Assembly (NCBI GenBank): GCA_004794655.1
Contig: SMMW01000087.1
Coordinates: 2,836,001 to 2,900,000 of the forward strand
Direction of reading: 5' to 3'
Length of the DNA stretch: 64,000 bases
DNA from: Marisa cornuarietis
Lineage: Eukaryota; Mollusca; Gastropoda; Architaenioglossa; Ampullariidae
Shown here: positions 25,291-37,195 of the stretch, piece by piece
Numbering within the stretch: position 1 is the first letter of the stretch
Layout: each line of letters begins with the position of its first letter
Notes under the pieces: generated by a model
Databases searched by the model: none
Told to the model about the DNA's origin: nothing
The model's input: the letters and a program-made list of their open reading frames with translations, nothing else
Made by a program: the position numbers and the translations under genes

Positions 25291-25481
25291 TTGTATTGCT
25301 GTCAGTTTTAACCCTAACCTTCCGCCAGTCGGGCTAATAATCGAGGTCCCTTGAAAAAAAAAACAAAAAAAAAAAACAACAACCCCAGAACATTTGACAC
25401 GGATGTCATGTCCTGCTGTAATATACATACATTCTTCAGAAACATTTGCTTTAGTCATTTACATTTTTTGTATTAATCACA

Positions 25482-25487
25482 TTTATT
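25482..25487 (-). terminator. Candidate poly(A) signal, dienelactone hydrolase gene 2
   Basis: TTTATT on the plus strand reads AATAAA on the minus strand, about 950 bp downstream of the gene 2 stop. Confidence 0.35.
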
Positions 25488-26277
25488 ACAACGTTTAACA
25501 AGGTGGATACAAAAAGCAACTGTGGAAAAACGGCAGAAATACGTATGCTGTATAAATAAAGGAGGAGTCAACTACTCAGGGTTAGCACCAAAGATCAGTC
25601 TGAAAATATATAAAACAGCAGAACCCATGCCTCACACGCAATCGTCCCTTTATGAACATAATGAATTTTAAGCGATTCTTACACAGATGACAATAAATCT
25701 CATCTCTATAGCATAGTGAACTCAAATTTCATGACGTCCTTTCTGTAAAAGCTTAAATTTTCAGAAGATTAAGATTTGCATTTATGTAAATTAATCTTGT
25801 AATTTATCACTGATGCCAGCCATCTCTGTTCTACTGAGTCTTTAAGCAATTCATGAAAAAAATATGATAAAGGAACTGTATGGAAAACGGAGATCAAGAG
25901 TAAACAGCAGGAATGGTCGAGTCATATTAAAGATTGTTTTTAATGTTATAAATTTGTTTTTAATAAAAGTGACCAATGAGATAATACATTCATATTTATG
26001 AGAGTTTAAATATTTGTAGTAGAATGGACAGGCTTTTTGAAATTTAAAATTCAGTAATTTCTCTATTTTAATACCATTTTTGAGTGACAACATCTCTAGC
26101 ATTATAGGTCAACGTACAGTGGTCATCGATAACAGATGTGTTTCTGTGTTATCACAGATCTCCATCCTGCAAAACTGTCAAAACAAGTCTGGTGAAGTGG
26201 TAATGATCGATTCTCTAGGCATTCCCATCAAACCAGTCTTTTCATAGACGTGCTTTAAATGACTTCCCATTCGCGCG

Positions 26278-26280
<3 letters not shown>

Positions 26281-26358
<78 letters not shown>
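26281..26358. repeat. (GT)39 microsatellite
   Basis: Uninterrupted GT run located in the putative 3' UTR of hydrolase gene 2, 82 bp beyond its stop codon. Confidence 0.95.
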
Positions 26359-26360
<2 letters not shown>

Positions 26361-26440
26361 GCATTCACCTATTTGCTCACAAATATGTGTGGAAAAAATA
26401 AGCTAGTGTTTCACGGACTGCTGTGAAGGATCTGAATTGT

Positions 26441-27565
26441 TCACAGGTGTGTTTGAAAGAACTTGACAAGCCGCTGAAAGCTGAGCTTGCAGTTCTCTGG
26501 GTGGTAGTTGGGTCCAGTCTCGTTGGTGAAGGCGTGGCCAGCACCTTTGTACACGTGGAACTCATATTGACACTTTAGCTTCTTTTTCAACTTGTCTTGA
26601 GACTCCGGATCAGAAAACCCCATCACCTAAAAATTGCAGGTCCACATAATTCCCACAAATTAGGTCATTTTTTATTTTCAGTCTCTCAATATTTCTTAAT
26701 ACATGTAGAACGTATATGAGCGAGTAAAGTTCTTGTACTACAATACAATAACAAATGACACGCATAGCTTTTCATTAAACAAGATGAAAGATATCACATT
26801 CCTCATATTTTTTACTAAACAGATATTTAATTTGAGGCAGTACATAAACCCTTATAAATCTAAACAGTACATAAAAGAGGCACGTAGTATAGTAGCTCAT
26901 ATACGACAGTGTAGAGAATAAATTGTAGAGAATAAACAGAATAGCACAATAGACACTAGAGATATGAAGAATCTGATAACGAGGCACCTCAAAAGAGTAG
27001 AGATTGTGAATGTGAAGATTTCATTGTTTCCCTCTTTTGCAGGCAAAAAAAAAAAAAAAGGTTTATGGAACTCACAGATGCTTACCTGGTCATTGTCACC
27101 AAAATGGCACTGCACGGGGACGGCGATCTTGCTGACGTCACACAGGTCAGGGCTGGGGATGCCGTAGAAAGGTGCCGCAGCGTCCACTCCTGGCACGAGA
27201 GCCGCCGCCGCCAGGGTCAACGCACCCCCCATGCAGAAGCCAGTGACCCCCACCTTGGTGCAGCCCCTTTGCCGCAGGTACCTGACGCAGGCCTCGATGT
27301 CCTTGACGGCGCCCGGCCAGTCCAGGTTGCTCATCAAGTGGTTGGCGTGTTCGTTGTCCGTCGCCACCTGCTCAGGTGCAACACAGCGAGTGCAGTCACG
27401 TGTGTTTATAATGTTAAGGGGAAGGAGAGGTTCTCTGAAATAGCCCTACGTTATTGGAGAGAAGGTAGAGACATCATCGAACTGACTCGCTTCCAATATG
27501 CTCCTTTGAACACGTTATTGGTGGACCCCAAAGCTGAGGAGCACGCGCACATATATAAAAATAAA

Positions 27566-27631
<66 letters not shown>

Positions 27632-27746
27632 CACAAGTCACGTGAGTGTTCTGTTATTACCGAGGTGTCTCATCTAATCGTTAAGGACTTCGCAAGCAGT
27701 GCTAAGGTAACGGAAATACACACACACACATATGCGCACGCGCGTG

Positions 27747-27801
<55 letters not shown>

Positions 27802-28082
27802 ACTAATGATGAGATCAACACAGCAAATGTTATAGAAAAGGTTAAAAGTCGTCTGTTGACTCCCGTCGGCACCATCTTTACCTTTCCTCTGTACAGGTCA
27901 GGGACTATGGTGACGAAAGGTCCCATAGCGGCGATCTGTTTCGCCTCGTCTTGGATCTGCTTGTTCATGCCCCACCACTCCTGCAGGACCACCACCCCTC
28001 TCTTCGTGACGGAGGGGTCCCCCACCAGCACGGCCGGCACCGGCCCACTTTTGTTCTCTGACGGCACTGCGATCTTGCTCAT
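26441..28082 (-). CDS. Dienelactone hydrolase family protein 2 (222 aa)
   Basis: Minus-strand exons 27882-28082, 27086-27367 and 26441-26626: 201, 282 and 186 nt, identical to gene 1, all phase 0. Start chosen at 28082 because MSKIAVPSEN aligns with MSRVEIPSEN of gene 1. An in-frame ATG at 28166 would add 28 residues. Landmarks are VVVLQEWWGMN, PDLYRGK, GFCMGG (Cys112), HFGDNDQ (Asp160) and GAGHAFTN (His192), so the Cys-Asp-His triad is complete. By my count 126 of 161 residues in exons 1-2 match gene 1. The gene is a tandem duplicate in the same orientation. Its exons look more GC-rich, especially at third positions (for example GCCGCCGCCGCCAGGGTC). Only one terminal exon was found. Substrate unknown. 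Confidence 0.9.
27569..27798. repeat. Facing (GT)n and (CA)n runs in one intron
   Basis: A GT run at 27569-27627 and a CA run at 27751-27798 lie in the 514-bp intron 1 of hydrolase gene 2. They are mutually complementary. Confidence 0.9.
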
Positions 28083-28406
28083 GGTGTTTGGATGGAAGTC
28101 ACAGGCCTGCGAGTCAGACTGAGATGATGACGCCTTGAGAAAGCTAGTCACGTGCTCGTCTGTCATTCTGATGACTGGAAGTCGGCCGTTGCTTTGTCGG
28201 TCGTCGTCGTGGTCTTGATTGTTGATACATTGTGAGAATATTCATGACTGACGAACACAAGTATTTTTTAAAGCTGTATGTGCATAGATAAGAGAGCTCA
28301 CACACACACACACTCACACAAGCCGTCAATCCAAGCGTTTGTCTAGATTCTAGAATGACAATCCAAAAGTTCATACACAAAATATTGTCTAACTTTCACA
28401 AGTAAA

Positions 28407-28465
<59 letters not shown>

Positions 28466-29487
28466 TACACTCACCGAAGTCGCTGAAAGCAGTACAGTTC
28501 GTCAAAACACTTTAGCATGCACTGGAAGCTGTGGTTTGCGAGGACCTTATATGACGGCCAAACAAGAACAAACAAGGACAAGCAAGCAGCCGAGAGACGC
28601 TTCAAAAGATTCTCTCCATACCTGACAGACGGCCGGCGTGGAGGCTTACCTCTCTGCGGGACAGCCGCGTCTTCCTGGATTTTCTCACGAAATCTGTCAG
28701 ACGACACTGTCTTCTGCTGTAAATTCCCGGAAAAGGTGAGAGGTAGCTGGAGGTGTGGGTGTAAGGGTGAGAGAGGAGGGTTAACTGTCTGAGTAACCTC
28801 ACACACCGCCACCAGCAGGTTCTCGCCTCTTGCGTCAGAGCTCAAGCGTTTCAATAATTCTCGGTGTTTGTTTGTTTGTTTGTTTGTATTCTTTCTTCTT
28901 TAGGCAGCCTGCATTGGGTAAGTGGGAAATGGTCATTTTATGTCTTGTCTCTATTGTTTCCTGGGGTTTGTATTAATTTTTTATTAGCCTTAATTGGTGG
29001 TCGACGTTGTTAGCCTTATAGCGGGTCTGACTTGAGCAATGCAACATCTGTTATAAAGTGCTTTTCTTTTGCGAGGGTAACAAAATTGTGACAGTTTTAC
29101 GAGGACAAACGAAACTGTCCGTCACAGAGGTCGCCATGAGATGCAGCTGTCACCAGACCTGATAGAACTCTTTATCCTTTTATCTTCCTACTTGCTGATG
29201 ACTATTTTCAGATGCTGTTATTGGTCTTTAAAATAAGCTGAATATACTGTACGACACTGCAAAGCCTTTCAACATTTTCTTAATTCCTCTATATCAAAAT
29301 TAGCTTCAAATAAATGTATATAGAAAGTATATAACTGTAAATAATAGAATTTGTATAGCACATTTCCCCACACGGAGGCGAGCTCGATGTCCTTCACAAG
29401 AGACCAGTGGGAAAAGATCCTTTTTTAAAAAATAAAAAGCGCATTGAATCGACTCTGGAGTTGAAAATTGCGCTATATAAATCTGCT

Positions 29488-29520
<33 letters not shown>

Positions 29521-29715
29521 GGTGATGTAGATGTCATTATCGAGCACAACATACATAAACCAAAATGTCGCGGTCAGCATTACAAGAACATGTGAACACA
29601 GAGATTGGAGTGTTGCAGATAAAGGACAACAGGATGGACGAGTTATGGTAGGTGTTTACGAAAGTGATATGTTTTAAGTTCGGAATGTAGAATGTATCCT
29701 GCAGTATATATATAT
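28083..29715. other. Region upstream of hydrolase gene 2; no further gene resolved
   Basis: Probably carries the promoter and any 5' UTR exons of gene 2. Contains (CA)n at 28408-28461, (TTTG)n at 28867-28887 and (AAT)n at 29490-29517. ORFs here are short and unassigned. Confidence 0.4.
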
Positions 29716-29720
29716 ATATA

Positions 29721-30595
29721 TTGGGTTGTCGGAAAAAATTGACGTATTTTTCTGTTTTTCAAAGGTCGTTTATTTATATAAATTACAAAGATCAATCCAT
29801 GATATATTGCCCATTTTGTTCGAGAATCTTTTGCCATATTTCAGTGAGCTTCATAATTCCTCGTTCAAAGAAGGACATGTCTGTATCGGCGAAAACCTGA
29901 ACAAGGTGCTGATCTACTGCCACATCTGAACTGCACGTTATATTACACAAGGAGTGTTGAAGAGCGCGAAGCCAGTTAGAGTCTGACAGCTCAAGGTAAG
30001 GCGAGATATGGTCAATGTGGCAACACACCCACTCCAATCATTTCTGACGGCTAATCAAACTTGTGTGTGGTCTGGCTTTGTCGATGTGGAACACAACTCA
30101 TTTACGATGAACGAGCTCTGGAAATTTCTGGATGATGGATTCGTTCAAACTGTCCAATGGCTGACTTCACACATTCGAATTTGATTTAAACAATCAATTG
30201 GCTGGAGCTCGAAAAACATAACACCACTAAAATCCAACCACACTGAGAATATAGCTTTCCTCTGATGAACGTCTGCTTTCGATGTTGTTTGAGGCGAATC
30301 TTCACGTTTGCGTGTGTAAACAATCCACTTCTCATCACCAGTTATACGTTGCTTCAGAAAAGGATCGTTTTCCTGACATTTAATGAGCTTATCTCAGATA
30401 TTTATACGCACCGTCAAATTAACTTCTTTGAGTTCATGAGGAACCCAAATATCAAGCCTGCTTACATATCCCAGCTTCTTCAGGTGGTCGTTGAATGATA
30501 GATGTTCAATGTTTCTGCAATCTCTCGTGTCACGTGGGTTTGACTCGATCAATGCCTTTCTAATGACGTCATCAACGGCGGGCCTCCCTGGCAAG
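29721..30595 (-). mobile_element. Decayed mariner transposon
   Basis: On the minus strand there are pieces of a mariner transposase in several frames: RPAVDDVIRKALIESNPR and DHLKKLGYVSRLDIWVPHEL (N-terminal helix-turn-helix part), ITGDEKWIVYT (first catalytic Asp), VFHIDKARPHTSL (second), and FFERGIMKL...EQNGQYIMD with stop at 29792. The sequence at 29721 (TTGGGTTGTCGGAAAAAAT) looks like one terminal inverted repeat. Frameshifts break the ORF, and the first part of the protein plus the other terminal repeat are missing, so it is non-autonomous and 5'-truncated. Confidence 0.85.
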
Positions 30596-30834
30596 AGAGA
30601 GGAATGGTGTTATGATGGTAAGAAATTAAATTGTAAATGCGTACAAATATCTTAGAATAACCCTTTCAACTCTTTATGTATTTACACAAGCCCCAGAAGA
30701 ATTCTCATCAAAAGCCTGTCAAGGAGTGATGAGAATTCTAAAGGTACTCTCTCTCTATCTCTCAATTTTCCTTAATTAACTGTGAAGGGGACATAATGAG
30801 ACGCATAATGAGTGTAGACAACTGCCCACCTTTT

Positions 30835-30965
30835 TTTTTCTTCAAAATTGATACTCAAATTCAGCCAATATTATTGTATGGCTCAGAAGTTTGGAGCTAT
30901 CTGCTGATACTGATATAATTCAAAGAGTACAAGACTTTTACTATGAAAATCTTTTAAAGGAAATC
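30835..30965 (+). mobile_element. Non-LTR retrotransposon (LINE) fragment
   Basis: Reads KIDTQIQPILLYGSEVW and, after a frameshift, ADTDIIQRVQDFYYENLL. This resembles the region after the reverse transcriptase domain of LINEs (PILLYGSE.W motif). Too short and broken to classify further. Confidence 0.6.
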
Positions 30966-31140
30966 TAAGACGCTGGGGAGTAGTCATGAAGGAAACCTAA
31001 GGTTACAAAGGGGTACTGTCCTTTAATCAGAAACAGGCTCAGACCTTGGTGTTAAGATGATGGTCTAAAAGCTCGCCCTTAACTGTGGCTACTGAAGGCT
31101 TGTAGGGTTGTAGGTATGGAATAGCAAGTCAAACTAACCT

Positions 31141-31465
31141 CGAGACAGGGACTTACCTCTGGTTCATAAATACGTTGGTGGGCAACTAATGCGAGAAATC
31201 CCTTTCCGCCAGACCTTTCTACTCTTCATTGTTAGTGTCATCTCTGTTTAAGCAGTCCCTTGTATTCTTCTCTCTGTAAGGACACTTTAAAAAAACGATT
31301 GTTATTCTATATTTGTGAGAGGAAAGATCAACAGCCTAGAGGGCGCTTAAGACAGTAAGGTACGTGGAAGAAACCCTTCTTCTTTAAATAAATCAGGTAC
31401 ACAGGTCTTTTTGATATCTGTTGAGTGGGCAGTCAGGCACCCTAACCACCAGTTAGACACACGCC

Positions 31466-31513
<48 letters not shown>

Positions 31514-34139
31514 TGCCTGCGCTGACAAATATAAATGTGTGAGAGGTAGCTCTATGTGCATGGATATTTCGCAAGAGAGAGAGAGAGAGAGAGAGCTCGA
31601 TGTATAGAAAAGAGAAAAAAGGACGCTTCTCTCCCTCCATAACAATCGATGGTCTCTGCTGTTACTGAACCCACGAAAGCAAAAAAACACAAGCACACGC
31701 ACTCACACAACAAAACTACATATTCATGAAATATGCTTCAGTAACTTTGGCAATGTGTAATGTAATTAAGCCCTACATTCTCCATCGTCTCTAGTCCTGC
31801 AATATTAGAGTTACTGGTCCGCTTTTAGAGAACCAAGACATTAGAAAAAAAGCTCCCGCCTCAGATCTTCAGTGACTTGATGTTATTGTGAATGAAGGGG
31901 AAAGAGAAAGGAGAAGCCTTTGACTCAACATGAAAGTGCTGAATGGTTTAAAATAACTAACAGGGTCGAATGTTTGTGAAAGACAATTTTACATCATTGA
32001 AAACGGCAGCAGAACGATTTCTAACAAGGCAAAGCTATGAAAGCTAAGAGTTGTAACAAAGAGGATCCTCTTTGGTTGTAAGTTGTTTTTTTTTTTCGCG
32101 AGATGCTCATTCTATACAAGTGTGTGCTTGCTCTGGTAATGCAGGAACAATGTTAGTCACAGCTGTTTGTCCAGTGAAGCGCAGCTTTAACAGCCCTGGG
32201 CTATACTACCCTCGGGTGCTGATCGGTTGACAAGGGATCAGTCAATACCAATGTGTTGATAGGCAAGTATATAATAACTTTTGGTTCGTATTTTCCACAA
32301 GAATAATATCATTATCTGGAGTTATTCCATGTTTCTGAGCATTAACATAACATTCATTTGTTCACAATAAAGTATTTGTCTAAATCCAGATCCGCGCGGG
32401 TGTATTCTATTTTCGAATATGTCGTGCCTGTTGCACCACTGTCTGACTGCGACCTCACACATCAAGGGAACCTTTATGAGTTCACGACTGCTCGTAGCAA
32501 AATGAAAAACAAATCAAGATCCCGAAGCAAGCTACAAACGTAGCATGAAAATCATTAACACTGGCTGACAGCTTCGAACTCCCACATGGGCAATCAATCC
32601 ACGTCAACCTGCCTCTGCTATGTTGCTCCAGTGGCTAGAATTCATTGCAGCCTAAACAGCCAGTCGCCATGTTGTCGTGAAAAAGGAATTCCATGTTGTC
32701 TGGAGTCTGTATGTTTCCAGGGCCTCTCTAGTGCACACAGCAGGGTGGTCGCCATATCCTTACAGTGCATGCTCTGTCCTTGCTCTGGGAAAGACAAGGA
32801 GTAATAATTTTTAAACACTAGAGAGAAGTGCGGGGAGAGAGAGAAAGAAAGAGAAACACGACTTAAAATAGAAAGAAGGGTAATAGGAAGAGAAGAAGAG
32901 GACTTTGTGTGAATAATAATAATAATAATAATAATAATACCCCAAAGAAGAAGAAGAAGACTATATTTCCAGTAAAGGGTTGACTGTTAGTACTGACGTC
33001 TTCAGTTAAAAACAGGAAAAACACAAAGAGGGGATTCACAATGTAGGGACTTACGGTGTTAACGAACAGCAGCTGCAACACACAAGAAAAAGGGATGCAG
33101 CAATAAATCAAAGATTCCATATTAGTTCCGTCAACACGTTACCGTTGCCGTTGCCGGTCAGCACGAAAGAGACTTGTCAGAAAGAACAAAACTGCACGAC
33201 GATGATAGGTGAACTGTCAGAATGGTTCATTATTCCCATACATGAAGTGACAATTAACTCTCTTGATAAAAATGCATTTTATCGGCTAGAAATAGCTGGA
33301 TCAACCAAAGGTCAGGGAAAACTTTGTATACGCAAAATGTCATCGAGATACTTACTGGATAGAACAACTGTCAAATCCAAAAGAAAATTCCCGAGTAGCT
33401 AAGAAACCGTGTACATGTTGTTGATCAAAGACCAAATGTGAAAGAAGTAAAGATAATTTGTGTTAGGAAACAAAATAAAGACCAGGGACGAAGTAGATCG
33501 AAGTCGGTAAGTTATTAGTCTTAACGATGAAGAGTTGGTGACAGCAGGGCAACCAAGAGAGTCAGTGGGAAGCTTAGAACTGTTTGGCTTTTTTTTTTGA
33601 GAGAAGTCGCATGAGACCGGTGACGTTGTCAACATTAGGTTGTGACAGCAACAAACCTCTTCACACTTTAATCTTTAATCATTTCCTCCTCCCCCCCTCA
33701 CAAGATAACAACATCGATGTCTCATTGCAGAACTCGTCGTTAGGCATAAGACGTCGGGCAGCACCAGACGACACAGTCAGTTGTTATCTCTGACGACGAC
33801 GCAATCGTCTAGTCATGATGTCAGTGTGTCGTCAACTTGCTCATCACCGGTGCCACCCTGTACTCTGCTTTCTAAGCGACTGCGCGCAGAGGTGACGCAG
33901 AAAGCGTTTGATGGAATTTATTTGCACGCATGGTGGGTGTTAGGGCGATGATCTGTCACCATGGTTGTTCCGGGTGTATGGGGTGAACAGGAGGTGAAGC
34001 CACTTGCAGCTGGAAAAGTACTGTGTGGGCACCGCTTGGTGTCAGTCGCATCGCTCACGTCATGTCTGTGGGCAGCGTCTAGGGATGACCGAGTTGTAAG
34101 TGTGATGAAAATCATGTCATTGATGTCTGAAAATCATGT
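31141..34139. other. Gene-poor DNA with microsatellites
   Basis: Contains (CA)n at 31467-31507, (GA)n at 31575-31594, (AAT)n at 32914-32938 and AAG triplets near 32945-32960. ORFs up to 97 codons (for example 31347-31640) are mostly repeat translations. No gene is supported. Confidence 0.45.
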
Positions 34140-35046
34140 CACACATGTGTTACTCTGAAGACAGTCACATCACTCATGTGGTAGTTTGATGACAGTGACA
34201 TCCCTCATGTGGTAGTCTGATGACTGGGACATCCCTCATGTGGGGGTCTGATAACAGTGACATCCCTCATGTGGTGGTCTGATGACAGTGGCATCCCTCA
34301 TGTGGTGGTCTGATGACAGTGGCATCCCTCATGTGGTGGTCTGATGACAGTGACATCCCTCATGTGGTGGTCTGATAACAGTGACATCCCTCATGTGGTG
34401 GTTTGATGACAGTGGCATCCCTCATGTGGTGGTCTGATGACAGTGGCATCCCTCATGTGGTAGTTTGATGACAGTGACATCCCTCATGTGGTGGTCTGAT
34501 AACAGTGACATCCCTCATGTGGTGGTCTGATAACAGTAACATCCCTCATGTGGTGGTCTGATGACAGTGGCATCCCTCATGTGGTGGTCTGATGACAGTG
34601 ACATCCCTCATGTGGTGGTTTGATGACAGTGAGATCCCTCATGTGGTGGTCTGATGACAGGGACATCCCTCATGTGGTGGTCTGATAACAGTAACATCCC
34701 TCATGTGGTAGTCTGATGACAGTGACATCCATCATGTGGTAGTCTGATGACAGGGACATCCATCATGTGGTACTCTGATGACAGTGACATCCCTCATGTG
34801 TTGGTCTGATGACAGTGACATCCATCATGTGGTAGTCTGATGACAGTGACATCCCTCATGTGGTAGTCTGATGATAGTGACATCCCTCATGTGGTGGTCT
34901 GATGACAGTGACATCCCTCATGTGGTACTCTGATGATAGTGACATCCCTCATGTGGTAGTCTGATGACAGTGACATCCCTCATGTGGTACTCTGATGACA
35001 GTGACATCCCTCATGTGGTAGTCTGATGACAGTGACATCCCTCATG
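34140..35046. repeat. 31-bp minisatellite, about 29 copies
   Basis: Unit CATCCCTCATGTGGTGGTCT followed by GATGACAGTGA. Period 31 bp, checked between successive CCCTCATG occurrences (34202 and 34233). Variants differ at a few positions (GGTGGTCT, GGTAGTCT, GGTACTCT; GATGACAG, GATAACAG). Starts with two or three diverged copies. Confidence 0.95.
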
Positions 35047-35460
35047 CAATGCGTCGGACGTATTTAACTTAAGCTGGAAAAAATCCAGTAAAAGTAATCA
35101 ATAAAGAAATGAGTGAATTTTAAAGCATTCTTTTCTGTAATTCCCTCTGTAAGTGTTTGAAGGGGTGGCGAATAACGATCACTACCTTCAAGGTGCTTTT
35201 AAATAAATGGAGCACCTCTGTGCAGTTCGATATGGACAGTGTATGTTTTAAAACTACATTAAATGCCGCTAGTCACAAAAAATAAGAAATCTCCATCCCA
35301 AAAATTGTAAATCACTTTCGGAAAGAAATATTACATTTCACAGTGATCTATGGAACGAAATAAAATCTAGTTTATGTTTAAAGGAAACGTATATAAACAA
35401 TATTCTTCCTTTATTCTACCCTGGTAGAGAATAAACTTAGTCGGTCAAACAATGTTTGTT
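35047..35460. other. Non-coding spacer
   Basis: AT-rich, no ORF or repeat of note. Confidence 0.4.
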
Positions 35461-35566
<106 letters not shown>

Positions 35567-36011
35567 GTAAAATCTTTCCCAATTCGCGTCCAGCATTTAA
35601 ATAAATTGACTGGCAAACATGTCTGGGCTTAATGCTGTGCTCGTGCTGGAGGAAAATCAATATTTTTTTATGGATAACAACTCATTTTTCCTTTTATCAT
35701 CTAGCACAAAGCATTTTCTAGATCGTCTGATGAGAAGGCTTGGGAGAGATGAACCGAAAATTCAGTTCAAATCTTTAAAACCAGGAACAGGGTGATGGGG
35801 CAGGTTACGTTTAAAAACGATGATTGCTTGAGAAATAGCAACAATCCTAGACAAATATGTTCTTGCGACAGTCTTGTAAAAATGACGATAAATCCTAAAT
35901 GAATGTATAAAGAATGTTCTGGAGTCACTCCAGGAAAAACACTACTACGGGTAGATAACGTTCAAAATCCCTTCGCACGTCGACTCCCAGCTCCGTTTGT
36001 TGCTTACTAGC

Positions 36012-36278
36012 TTATTTCTTCTCCGTTAACTTCAAACCGCCATCTTTGTAGTCAGTCTCCCAGACTCCCCGCAAAAAGTCCTTAATGTCACGTGACCCGA
36101 GGGTCACATCAAGATAACGGCCGACGTTCGCAGCGTCGCCAAACTCATTTATGTCATCGCCTGAAGACAAGTTGCGAGACTGGGAGAGATTTTTCATCCT
36201 CAAGGTGTCCTTAGTCAGTTTTACTGCTGGCTGGTTTTCGGCCGTTACTGCAGAGTTCGACTGGAAATCCATATCCAT
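36012..36278 (-). CDS. Orphan small ORF or terminal exon (88 aa)
   Basis: Open frame from ATG at 36278 (MDMDFQSN) to TAA at 36012-36014; it can extend in frame to 36392. The C-terminal part (NLSSGDDINEFGDAANVGRY ... DFLRGVWETDY ... LKLTEKK) has a mixed, soluble-protein-like composition without repeats, unlike most random ORFs nearby. I do not recognise the family. It may be a single-exon gene, a 3' terminal exon of a minus-strand gene, or chance. Confidence 0.35.
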   Translation of the reverse strand: MDMDFQSNSAVTAENQPAVKLTKDTLRMKNLSQSRNLSSGDDINEFGDAANVGRYLDVTLGSRDIKDFLRGVWETDYKDGGLKLTEKK

Positions 36279-36485
36279 ATCCCTTTGCCGAGTTTTTTTC
36301 TCCGAAAAAGAAACCCGGTGTTGCACCAGGGGTGGTGGGGGTTGGGGAGGGGACAGGAGCACAAAATAACAAACGGCCAGGAATGACGACACGATTCAGA
36401 AGCCGCAGCGTTCAATAAAGCGATATGGATGTCAGTCACCCAAGCAAAATTATGCTAAACCAAACTTGACTCAAATCCACTGCCA

Positions 36486-37020
36486 TGGAGTTGCTAGCAG
36501 AGGAGCAAGTTGGCTTCAGAGTAGGCAGAAGCAACGTTGAACAGATCTTCAACAGTCTCATCATGTCCAATGAACATCTACAGCACCAGAGGGAGCTCTA
36601 CACTGAAGTGAGCCTCGTTCAAACCATCTAAAGGCTTGATAAATGAACAAGGAGCGCAATAATACTCAACAACCAGGTGGCGCACTTCTTCCATACAACA
36701 GAGGGCGTTGGCCAAGGATGCATCTGGTGCTTGTGTCTGGAAACATCACGTGAGAGACTCGGCACAACCACCACGTCTCCGTTTCTATCGGTAGGAGGCC
36801 ACTATGCAACCAAGTCACAGGCAGCAACAGAAAGTTGCAGGACCTCACAAACAGGGTGTCGGACAGCACGAGTGCATACAGGATGGAGATTAACAGTGAC
36901 AAGAGCAAAGTCATAGTCAACAGCAGCGGGAACGGCAAAGCAGAGAGCAATATGAATGGACTACAATCTGAGGAGATAACTTCAAACACCTGGGCGCTAA
37001 GTACAAGCTGTACCAATCCC
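36486..37020 (+). mobile_element. Decayed LINE reverse transcriptase fragment
   Basis: Fragments in shifting frames: LLAEEQVGFRVGRSNVEQIF, then LQHQRELYTEV, FFHTTEGVGQGC, LTNRVSDSTSAYRMEINSDK and SKVIVNSSGN. These follow the order of the reverse transcriptase domain of common animal non-LTR elements (AGFR..RST.EQIF, GV.QGC, A.GMEI...K). Frameshifts and deletions (no intact YxDD seen) show it is dead. Confidence 0.75.
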
Positions 37021-37154
37021 CCATAATTTCCACCCTGCTGTACGGGTGTATAAGTCCCTCATAGTTACCACCCTGCCTAACACCGCCATAAACTGTCTCA
37101 AACGTGGCTCCTTGTCAGCTGCTGTCGTGTCAGGTCGTTTTGTCGACTGGTACA

Positions 37155-37195
<41 letters not shown>

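Larger units (their letters stand above)
22631..25480. other. Spacer between the two hydrolase genes
   Basis: Holds the likely promoter and 5' UTR of hydrolase gene 1 at its left end and the 3' UTR of gene 2 at its right end. No further coding exon is supported. It contains a SINE (24501-24720), a (TA)n run near 24291-24307 and a small inverted-repeat element (25174-25290). Confidence 0.5.

Noticed and set aside
28471..28854. 127-codon minus-strand ORF upstream of hydrolase gene 2
   Set aside because: Could be 5' UTR sequence, but no frame-compatible link to the hydrolase start and no recognisable protein.
34140..35046. CRISPR-like regular array
   Set aside because: Units are contiguous 31-bp copies with no unique spacers; an ordinary eukaryotic minisatellite.
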